Notes under the pieces: generated by a model
Told to the model about the DNA's origin: nothing
The model's database searches: none
What the model saw: the letters and a program-made list of their open reading frames with translations, nothing else
Assembly: GCA_900769905.1 (NCBI GenBank)
Contig: CAAGIL010000104.1
Coordinates: 1-20,402, forward strand
Direction of reading: 5' to 3'
From: Rikenellaceae bacterium
Lineage (GTDB): Bacteria; Bacteroidota; Bacteroidia; Bacteroidales; UBA932
Length of the DNA stretch: 20,402 bases
Position numbers and translations under genes: made by a program
In this document: positions 1 through 6,481 of the stretch, in pieces
How positions within the stretch are numbered: the stretch's first letter is position 1
Layout: each line of letters starts with the position of its first letter

Positions 1-298
1 GAGCCCGGATGAGGCTTCCGAAGGGGGTCAGCAGGGGCAAACGGGCTCAGGAATGGCGATTTTGAGCCCGGGAGCGAGATTTTGAAGGGCTGCGGGCTCA
101 GAAAGCAGAGTTTTGAGCCCGGATAGGGCTTCTGAAGGGGGTCAGCAGGGGCAAACGGGCTCAGGAATGGCGATTTTGAGCCCGGGAGTGAGGTTTTGAA
201 GGGCTGCGGGCTCAGAAAGCAGAGTTTTGAGCCCGAAAAGAGCTTCAGAAGGGGGCCAGCAGGGGCAAACGGGCTCAGGAATGGCTATTTTGAGCCTG
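1..298. repeat. 114-bp tandem repeat array with alternating inverted octamers
   Basis: Two complete 114-bp units (1-114 and 115-228) differ at only 5 positions by my alignment. A third, more diverged unit (229 to about 298) breaks down after its first part. Each unit has a 63-bp and a 51-bp subunit. Each subunit begins with GAGCCCG and contains its complement CGGGCTC further on, so TGAGCCCG (63, 114, 177, 228; variant at 291) alternates with CGGGCTCA (42, 93, 156, 207, 270). This could fold into a chain of hairpins, like bacterial interspersed palindromic elements. The array runs off the left edge, so its copy number and left boundary are unknown. The 114-bp length keeps frame, but TGA codons in the minus-strand frame of units 1 and 2 argue against a protein repeat. 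Confidence 0.9.
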
Positions 299-430
299 CA
301 AGCCCCCCGCCGCCCCCCGCCATCGCACCCAGCCCCTCCCTTAAGAATACACCCACCCACCCCCACCAACTCACCCCACCCGCAGCCCCACCCGCAGCCC
401 CACCCCGTCGCCCCGCCCCAACCCCCGCCT
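299..430. other. C-rich, G-poor intergenic tract with G-quadruplex potential on the minus strand
   Basis: Between the repeat array and the first promoter the + strand is mostly C and A, with many C runs. From 374 to 406 there are six runs of three or more C separated by loops of 1 or 4 nt. This includes two tandem copies of a 12-mer (381-392 and 393-404). Read on the minus strand, this meets the usual G3+N1-7 quadruplex pattern. A second cluster of C runs lies at 352-364. No gene is convincing here: the open frames on both strands translate to low-complexity Pro- or Gly-rich peptides. It may be a boundary or regulatory structure upstream of the 432-462 promoter, but that role is inference. 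Confidence 0.6.
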
Positions 431-431
431 A

Positions 432-462
432 TTGTCATTTCCCGCGAATATTTTTATATTTG
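432..462 (+). promoter_or_regulatory. Bacteroidota sigma-70-type promoter for the DUF4954 operon
   Basis: TTG at 432-434 is followed after 20 nt by TATATTTG at 455-462. This matches the phylum consensus TTG-N19-21-TAnnTTTG. Transcription should start near 469, leaving a short leader of about 20 nt before the ATG at 489. No Shine-Dalgarno sequence is seen in that leader, as is usual for this phylum. Confidence 0.8.
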
Positions 463-488
463 CAGGTTAACATCAAGAATTCAGTACT

Positions 489-2696
489 ATGGAAAAAGTA
501 ACCGTACTGCCACCGGAGAAGCTTGCCAACGGCTGGATCGACCCCTCGTTCCTGCCGGAGGGAAAGGATAAGTACTACATCCGCAACGAGCAGGTGAAAC
601 GTCCCCAGGGCGGATGGCGCCATCTCACCAGCGACGAGATTGAGCGCCTGGTGAAGAACGACAACACCGCATCCAGCTGGGATACCGTCTGGGTCACCGA
701 CGAGTTCGTGCCCCGTCTCCTCAAGAACAACAACTTCTACGGCACAGTACGTATAGGCCGCGTGTCCGACAACGGGCTCCAGTTCCACGACCTGCGCCTG
801 CCTATAGGCATCACCAACTCCTCAATCCACTCCTGCGACATAGGTGACGACTGCGCCATCCACGACGTGCACTACCTCAGCCATTACATCATCGGCGACC
901 GCTGCATGCTCTTCAACATCCAGGAAATGTGCACCACCAACCACGCCAAGTTCGGCAACGGAGTCATCAAGGACGGGGAAGATGAAGGCGTGCGCGTGAA
1001 GCTTCAGGTGATGAACGAGACCGGCTGCCGCAGCATCTATCCGTTCGACGGCATGATTACGGCAGACGCTTATCTTTGGGCAAGGTACCGCGATGACAGC
1101 GCATTGCAGCGCCGCCTCGAAGAGATGACCCAGGCCAAGCAGGACAACAGGCGCGGCTACTACGGCACCATAGGCGACGGCTGCGTCATCAAGACTTCCC
1201 AGATTATCAAAGACGTGAAGATAGGCCCGTGCTGCTACATCAAGGGCGCGAGCAAGCTCAAGAACATAACCATCAACTCCTCCGAGAAGGAGCCTTCCCA
1301 GATAGGGGAGAACGTGATTCTGGTCAACGGAATCGTGGGTTACGGCTGCCGCATCTTCTACGGCTGTACCGCCGTCAAGTTCGTGGTCGGCACCAACTGC
1401 AACCTCAAGTACGGTGCGCGCGTCATCGACTCGGTGCTCGGCGACAACAGCACCATCTCCTGCTGCGAGGTGCTCAACAACCTGATTTTCCCGGCCCACG
1501 AGCAGCACCACAACAACTCCTTCCTTGTGGCCTCCTGCCTCCAGGGCCAGAGCAACCTGGCCGCCGGCGCAACCATAGGCTCCAACCACAACTCCCGCTC
1601 CAACGACAACGAAGTCCTTGCCGGCAGGGGATTCTGGCCCGGCCTCTGCGCCTCCATCAAGCATTCCTCCGTCTTCGCCTCCTTCACCCTGCTCACCAAG
1701 GGAGCATATCCTGCCGAGATGCACGTGAAGCTGCCGTTCAGTATGGTCAGCAACAACGAAGCCGAAGGCCGCCTGGAGATTATGCCGGCATTCTGGTGGC
1801 TTCACAATATGTACGCCCTTGCGCGCAACAACTGGAAATACCAGACCCGCGACAAGCGCATCACAAAGGTCCAGAACATAGAGTTCGACACCTACGCCCC
1901 GGACAGTATGGAAGAGGTGCTTGAGGCACGCGAACTTCTCGCCCTGTGGACGGCTAAGGCCTCAATGCGCGCGGCGGGGGAGTGCCCTTGCAGCTGCTCC
2001 GAGGAGGAGCTCATCAAGCGGGGCAAGGCCCTGCTCGAAGGTCCGAAGGAGGCGGTGGATGCCCTGGAGGTCCTTGGCGAGAACGTGGAGAAGACAAAGC
2101 GCAAGGTGCTGATACGCAAGCCGTACGAAGCCTACAGGGCCTATGGCGAGATGCTTGTGCACTACGCCGTCGGCAATGTGCTGAAGTACTTCGATTCCTG
2201 CCCTGAAGCCGGCTTCGGCAAGCTCAGCGAGTTCTCCGCGCAGCAGAGGGTGAGTGAGTGGGTGAACCTCGGCGGACAGCTGATGCAGCGCAGCGAGGTG
2301 GATGCCCTCCGCGCTGACATCGCATCCGGAAAACTCTCCGACTGGGATGCCGTGCACGCGCAATACGACGAAATATGGGAAGGCTACCGCGAGGAAAAGC
2401 TTGCCCACTCCGTGCAGTGCCTCGCCGCTCTTTTCGGCAAGGACAGGCTGGAGCGCGAAGACTGGCTCAAGGCCATTGAGGAAGAGAGGAGGGTGTCCCG
2501 TCTCATCGCAGACCAGGTTTACCTCACCCGCCTCAAGGACTACAAGAACCCTTTCCGTCGCGCCACCTACCGCAGCGAGGAGGAGATGCTGGCCGCAATA
2601 GGCTCCATCGAGGACAACGGTTTCGTGAAGCAGGTGCGCCGCGAGACCGAGGAGGAGTCCGCATCCCTGGATGCATTGATTGAAAAATTGAAATAA
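489..2696 (+). CDS. DUF4954 family protein (hexapeptide-repeat beta-helix)
   Basis: A 735-residue protein recognised as DUF4954, a family found mainly in Bacteroidota and spirochaetes with no assigned reaction that I know of. Residues about 95-345 show the irregular hexapeptide pattern of a left-handed beta-helix (repeated short [IV]G-x-x-[CN] turns such as IGDDC, IGDRC, IGDGC, IGPCC), the fold of many acyl- and nucleotidyl-sugar transferases. A His-rich stretch (H337, H340, H341, then N342-N343) and the segment GSNHNSRS (364-371) are the most active-site-like parts. Residues from about 470 onward are charged and probably alpha-helical. There is no signal peptide, so it should be cytoplasmic. 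The start lies just after a strong promoter. The next gene begins 11 nt after the stop and encodes a sugar-isomerase-fold protein, which suggests a shared sugar-phosphate or nucleotide-sugar task; that is inference. Family call strong, function unknown. Confidence 0.9.
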   Translation: MEKVTVLPPEKLANGWIDPSFLPEGKDKYYIRNEQVKRPQGGWRHLTSDEIERLVKNDNTASSWDTVWVTDEFVPRLLKNNNFYGTVRIGRVSDNGLQFHDLRLPIGITNSSIHSCDIGDDCAIHDVHYLSHYIIGDRCMLFNIQEMCTTNHAKFGNGVIKDGEDEGVRVKLQVMNETGCRSIYPFDGMITADAYLWARYRDDSALQRRLEEMTQAKQDNRRGYYGTIGDGCVIKTSQIIKDVKIGPCCYIKGASKLKNITINSSEKEPSQIGENVILVNGIVGYGCRIFYGCTAVKFVVGTNCNLKYGARVIDSVLGDNSTISCCEVLNNLIFPAHEQHHNNSFLVASCLQGQSNLAAGATIGSNHNSRSNDNEVLAGRGFWPGLCASIKHSSVFASFTLLTKGAYPAEMHVKLPFSMVSNNEAEGRLEIMPAFWWLHNMYALARNNWKYQTRDKRITKVQNIEFDTYAPDSMEEVLEARELLALWTAKASMRAAGECPCSCSEEELIKRGKALLEGPKEAVDALEVLGENVEKTKRKVLIRKPYEAYRAYGEMLVHYAVGNVLKYFDSCPEAGFGKLSEFSAQQRVSEWVNLGGQLMQRSEVDALRADIASGKLSDWDAVHAQYDEIWEGYREEKLAHSVQCLAALFGKDRLEREDWLKAIEEERRVSRLIADQVYLTRLKDYKNPFRRATYRSEEEMLAAIGSIEDNGFVKQVRRETEEESASLDALIEKLK

Positions 2697-2707
2697 TCCG
2701 ATACACT

Positions 2708-3718
2708 ATGAACCTTGAAAATGAAAAGTACTCCAGGTATTATCTGGTGCAGGAGATGATGGGCACGGTGCCTACCGTACGCAAGTTTGACCCTCAGTGT
2801 TCCGCCCACGTGGCTGATTCCCTCAGGAAGACAGGAAGGATGTTCTTCACGGGAGAAGGCTCCTCCCGCATCATGCCTGCCAAGAACGCCCGCAGAAGGG
2901 CGATGAACTGGGGCCTCTCCGTGAACGTGCAGTGCGACGGCTCCCGCCAGGCCCTCGGCTATGACCTCAGCGCATATACCGTCCTCGTGGACTCCAACTC
3001 CGGAAGGACCAAGGAAGCCCTCACCCTCGCGAAGAAGCTCAAGGCGGAAGGCCACAGGGAACTCTTCTCCCTCAGCGCCAATCCCGATACCCCAATAGAG
3101 CAGGAATGTGTGCGCGGAAGCGTGCTCCAGTGCGGCTGGGAGGAAGCGGTGGCTGCCACCAAGAGCGTGGTTGAACAGGGCCTCTACTGCGACTCCATTG
3201 TCTGGAGCCTCGCGGGAAAGGACCTCGGTGCTGCTCTCGCCGGCCTGCCTGAGAAGATTGAGCAGGCGCTTACCATGCCTGTAGACCCTCAGATCGTGGA
3301 GTGGGTGAAGGGTGCGAACACCATCTATTTCAGCGGCCTCAATGACGGAGTAGCCGAAGAACTCACCCTCAAGACCAATGAAATCACCCGCCGCAAGAGC
3401 GACTATCTCGAAGGCACCTACGCGGTACACGGAATCGAGGAGGTGATGCAGGAGGGAGACATAGTCTTCATCGTGGACCCTATCGAGAGCGAGTACGACA
3501 AGTTCCTCTCCGTGCTCAGTGGCGCCGGCGTGCATACTGTGGCCATCCACAGCCGTCAGACCCCGTTCGAGAAGACCATCCTCACCCCGGATGCGGGAGA
3601 AATGCAGAACTACGTGAACCTCTGCGCAGGATGGAACGTGCTCGTGGAAGTAGCAGTCAGCGACGGCATCAACCTCGACAAGCCGGAACGCGCCCGCAAG
3701 GTCGGCAACGAGATGTAG
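2708..3718 (+). CDS. SIS-domain sugar-isomerase-like protein
   Basis: A 336-residue cytoplasmic protein with two SIS (sugar isomerase) domains. The first, about residues 40-160, carries FFTGEGSSR (46-54) and the phosphosugar-binding pattern DSNSGRTKE (95-103). The second, about 200-336, resembles the GlmS isomerase lobe: FSGLNDGVAEE followed by LKTNEI, then a YxxHGIEE segment where GlmS has its catalytic His-Gly, and a C-terminal lysine region (ERARKVGNEM). It lacks the glutamine amidotransferase domain of GlmS, so it may be an aldose-ketose isomerase, a deaminase or glycosidase-type enzyme like AgaS or FrlB, or a regulator that binds sugar phosphate. It sits 11 nt behind the DUF4954 gene and 24 nt ahead of lplA, evidently co-transcribed. 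Substrate cannot be named from sequence. Confidence 0.85.
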   Translation: MNLENEKYSRYYLVQEMMGTVPTVRKFDPQCSAHVADSLRKTGRMFFTGEGSSRIMPAKNARRRAMNWGLSVNVQCDGSRQALGYDLSAYTVLVDSNSGRTKEALTLAKKLKAEGHRELFSLSANPDTPIEQECVRGSVLQCGWEEAVAATKSVVEQGLYCDSIVWSLAGKDLGAALAGLPEKIEQALTMPVDPQIVEWVKGANTIYFSGLNDGVAEELTLKTNEITRRKSDYLEGTYAVHGIEEVMQEGDIVFIVDPIESEYDKFLSVLSGAGVHTVAIHSRQTPFEKTILTPDAGEMQNYVNLCAGWNVLVEVAVSDGINLDKPERARKVGNEM

Positions 3719-3742
3719 GGCAAGCCTGCAAACACGTGTACG

Positions 3743-4702
3743 ATGAAATACCTGATCAACACTTCGACGGACCCCTACTTCAATATGGCGTTCGACGAGT
3801 ATTGCCTTGAGCAGTATCCGTCGGACGCTCCTTTCTTCTACCTGTGGCGCAACCGTCCCGCCGTCATCATTGGGCTCAACCAGAATGCGTACTCGGAGGT
3901 GAACCTGGACTACCTCGACAGGAACGGCATCACCCTCGCCCGAAGGATGACGGGAGGGGGAGCGGTGTACCATGACCTCCAGAACATGAACTACACCATC
4001 ATAGGCCCGAAAGTGACTCCGGAGCCCTTCGTGGAGGCCCTGCGTGCCCTGGGCGTACCGGCGGAGCTCACCGGGCGCAACGACATCTTCGTGGAGGGCA
4101 GGAAGGTCTCGGGCTACGCCAGACGCGTGTTCAGGGACAGGGAGATAGTACACGGCACGATGATGTACGACGTGGACATAGACACGCTCACCAGGGTCCT
4201 GGACGTGCCGGGTTCCAAGATGGACGCCAAGGGCGTGGCTTCGGTCAGGAGCCGGGTTGCAAACCTCAAGGACTACCTGCCGCAGTTCCCGGGCCTGGAC
4301 GAACTCCAGGCGAAGCTCCAGGAACTCCTTGCCGGGGGCGATGCATGTATGGAGTTCGGACCGGAGCGTATGGAGCAGGTGCGCAGAATCGCGGAGGAGA
4401 AGTTCTCCACCTGGGACTGGGTTTACGGCCATTCGCGCGAGACAGACCTGGGCTACAAGGCCAAACTTGCCTGCGGGACGGTGGAGGTGCAGCTGGGCCT
4501 GGACAAGGGCGTGATTGAGCACATCCGTTTTGCCGGAGACTTCCTTGGCGACCGCCCGGCAGGGGAACTGGCAGCGGCCCTCAAAGGCATCAGGTATGAA
4601 CGCCGGGCGGTGACGGAGGCCCTCAGGGCCTGCGACTGCGGACTCTACTTCAGCCGTACGGGAGCCGAAGAACTTGCCTCCCTCATCCTGGGCGCAGTCT
4701 GA
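3743..4702 (+). CDS. lplA: Lipoate-protein ligase A
   Basis: A 319-residue enzyme that activates free lipoate with ATP and transfers it to a lysine of lipoyl domains (pyruvate and 2-oxoacid dehydrogenases, glycine cleavage H protein). The N-terminal catalytic domain shows WRNRPAVIIGLNQN (35-48), the RRMTGGGAVYHD lipoate/adenylate loop (67-78) and GRKVSGYARR (119-128), where K121 matches the conserved catalytic lysine. The C-terminal part from about residue 235 fits the small lipoate-ligase accessory domain, and the length is close to that of E. coli LplA (about 338). It is the third gene of the + strand operon. Its link to the two upstream genes is not obvious. The TGA stop lies only 5 nt before the -33 element of the next promoter. 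It acts in the cytoplasm. Confidence is high. Confidence 0.93.
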   Translation: MKYLINTSTDPYFNMAFDEYCLEQYPSDAPFFYLWRNRPAVIIGLNQNAYSEVNLDYLDRNGITLARRMTGGGAVYHDLQNMNYTIIGPKVTPEPFVEALRALGVPAELTGRNDIFVEGRKVSGYARRVFRDREIVHGTMMYDVDIDTLTRVLDVPGSKMDAKGVASVRSRVANLKDYLPQFPGLDELQAKLQELLAGGDACMEFGPERMEQVRRIAEEKFSTWDWVYGHSRETDLGYKAKLACGTVEVQLGLDKGVIEHIRFAGDFLGDRPAGELAAALKGIRYERRAVTEALRACDCGLYFSRTGAEELASLILGAV

Positions 4703-4707
4703 GCTAT

Positions 4708-4737
4708 TTGGCGCTAACCATAATTTCACTATATTTG
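4708..4737 (+). promoter_or_regulatory. Promoter for the SulP-S9 peptidase unit
   Basis: TTG at 4708-4710 (part of TTTG), a 19-nt spacer and TATATTTG at 4730-4737 match the Bacteroidota promoter consensus. The predicted start near 4744 leaves a leader of roughly 20 nt before the ATG at 4763. No terminator hairpin is visible between the lplA stop and this promoter, so read-through from the upstream operon is possible. Confidence 0.8.
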
Positions 4738-4762
4738 TGCAGTTTTTAGTAGTGTTATTATT

Positions 4763-6472
4763 ATGGTTTTCAGCCCAAAATTTTTCCATCTATTCAAGAA
4801 GGGCCGATACAGCCGTGAGCGTTTTGTCTCCGACCTTATCGCCGGCATCGTTGTCGGCATCATCGCCCTCCCTCTCGCCATCGCCTTCGGTATAGCGAGC
4901 GGCGTGTCCCCTCAGCAGGGACTTATTACGGCAATAGTTGCCGGTTTCCTCATCTCCATCTTCGGAGGCTCCCGCTTCCTCATCGGCGGCCCTACCGGCG
5001 CGTTCATCGTAATCGTGTCGGGCATCGTGGCGCAGTACGGCGTGTCCGGCCTTGCCCTCGCCACCATTATGGCCGGAGTGATTCTGATTGCAATGGGCCT
5101 GTGCAAGATGGGCGCCGTGTTCAAGTTCATCCCTTACCCTATCGTGGTGGGCTTCACCAGCGGTATAGCCCTGACCATCTTCTCCACCCAGATGAAGGAC
5201 TTCTTCGGCTTGGGTGACGTTGCCGTACCTTCCGGCTTCATCCCGGAATGGATATGCTATTTCCAGAACCTGAGCCACATCTCCTGGACGGAAACCGCCC
5301 TCAGCGTGGGCTGCCTCCTCCTGATCATCCTTTGGAACAAGTGGGGCTTCCGCAAAATCCCGGGCTCGCTCATCGCGCTCATCGCAGGCACGGCGGCAGC
5401 AGTGCTCCTGACCAGGTTCGCCGGGGTGGAATTCGCCACCATAGGCTCCAAGTTCCCCGAACTTGCCCAGGGCCTCCCGATGCCTAAACCCGTGGCCCCG
5501 AAAATGGACTTCGAGACCGTGAAGAGCCTCGTGTCCCCGGCCTTCACCATAGCCATACTTTGCGCCATCGAGTCCCTGCTTGCCGCAATGGTCGCAGACG
5601 GTGTCACCGGTAAGCAGCACGACTCCAACACCGAGCTCATAGGCCAGGGCATCGCCAACATCATCACCCCGCTCTTCGGCGGAATACCGGCCACCGGTGC
5701 GCTTGCAAGGACTATGGCCAGCATCAACAACGGTGCCCGTACTTCCGTCGCCGGAATCATCCACGCCGTGGTGCTCCTGCTCATCTACCTCTTCCTGATG
5801 CCGTACGCCGTCTATATCCCGCTCTCCTGCCTGGCCGCCATTCTGGTGGTGGTCGCCTTCAATATGAGCGAGTGGCGCAGTTTCAAATATCTGCTCAAGG
5901 GTGACGCTCCTGACGTGGCAGTGCTCCTCATCACTTTCTTCCTCACCGTGATCGTGGATCTCACCGTCGGCATCGAAGTAGGTGTGATTCTTGCAATTGT
6001 AATGTTCGTGCGCCGTATGATGCAGAGCTCCACCATCGAGGTTCTCGACCAGGACAGGCTCGCCGCCACGGAGGACGACGAACTTGCGGCAAAGGACGAC
6101 GTGGAGATGCTCAACATCCACAAGGGAGTGGAGGTTTACGAAATCAACGGCCCGTACTTCTTCGGCCTTGCAAGCCGTTCCGAGCAGTTCGAGCGGCGCA
6201 AGAAGGAAGCGACATATATCAGAATCATACGTATGCGCAAGGTTCCTTTCATCGATTCGACCGGAATCAAGAACCTGCGCAACATCATAGATATGGCGAA
6301 CCGGCGCGGAGTGAAGGTGGTGCTTTCGGGTGTCACAGACAAGGTTCTGGCCTCGCTCCACAAGCTGGGTGTGGATGAGATTATCGGCAAGGATAACATC
6401 TTCCCGAACATCTTCCCGGCCCTGGAATATGCAAACGATTATGCCGACAAAAAGGCTTTGGAACAAAAATAA
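4763..6472 (+). CDS. SulP family inorganic anion transporter with STAS domain
   Basis: A 569-residue inner-membrane transporter of the SLC26/SulP family, members of which move sulfate, bicarbonate or other anions. The N-terminus has the family signature: DLIAGIVVGIIALPLAIAFG-like helix 1 (about 24-45) followed by GGSRFLIGGPTGAF (69-82). A run of hydrophobic helices extends to about residue 418. The C-terminal cytoplasmic STAS domain (about 450-555) includes the typical FIDSTGIKNL turn. The start is set by the promoter just upstream. Substrate is uncertain: the family does not reveal it, and the neighbour, a secreted peptidase 9 nt downstream, gives no clue. Bicarbonate or sulfate uptake are the likely options. 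Confidence 0.93.
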   Translation: MVFSPKFFHLFKKGRYSRERFVSDLIAGIVVGIIALPLAIAFGIASGVSPQQGLITAIVAGFLISIFGGSRFLIGGPTGAFIVIVSGIVAQYGVSGLALATIMAGVILIAMGLCKMGAVFKFIPYPIVVGFTSGIALTIFSTQMKDFFGLGDVAVPSGFIPEWICYFQNLSHISWTETALSVGCLLLIILWNKWGFRKIPGSLIALIAGTAAAVLLTRFAGVEFATIGSKFPELAQGLPMPKPVAPKMDFETVKSLVSPAFTIAILCAIESLLAAMVADGVTGKQHDSNTELIGQGIANIITPLFGGIPATGALARTMASINNGARTSVAGIIHAVVLLLIYLFLMPYAVYIPLSCLAAILVVVAFNMSEWRSFKYLLKGDAPDVAVLLITFFLTVIVDLTVGIEVGVILAIVMFVRRMMQSSTIEVLDQDRLAATEDDELAAKDDVEMLNIHKGVEVYEINGPYFFGLASRSEQFERRKKEATYIRIIRMRKVPFIDSTGIKNLRNIIDMANRRGVKVVLSGVTDKVLASLHKLGVDEIIGKDNIFPNIFPALEYANDYADKKALEQK

Positions 6473-6481
6473 AATACTGCA

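Noticed and set aside
1..298. Possible CRISPR array
   Set aside because: The whole 114-bp unit repeats, with no unique spacers between short repeats, and no cas genes are present.
142..438. Minus-strand 98-residue open frame across the repeats, with repeated peptide LKIAIPEPVCPC
   Set aside because: The frame is interrupted by TGA in the other repeat units, the N-terminal half is Gly-rich low-complexity from the C-rich tract, and it has no promoter; it is a by-product of a 114-bp (multiple of 3) DNA repeat.
2567..4789. Minus-strand 740-residue open frame opposite the SIS and lplA genes
   Set aside because: It overlaps two well-supported family members on the other strand, has no recognisable domain, and arises from high-GC codon use that leaves few stops in the antisense frame.
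4790..6466. Minus-strand 558-residue open frame opposite the SulP gene
   Set aside because: Its His-, Glu- and Gly-rich translation matches no family, and it is the antisense shadow of a clear transporter gene.
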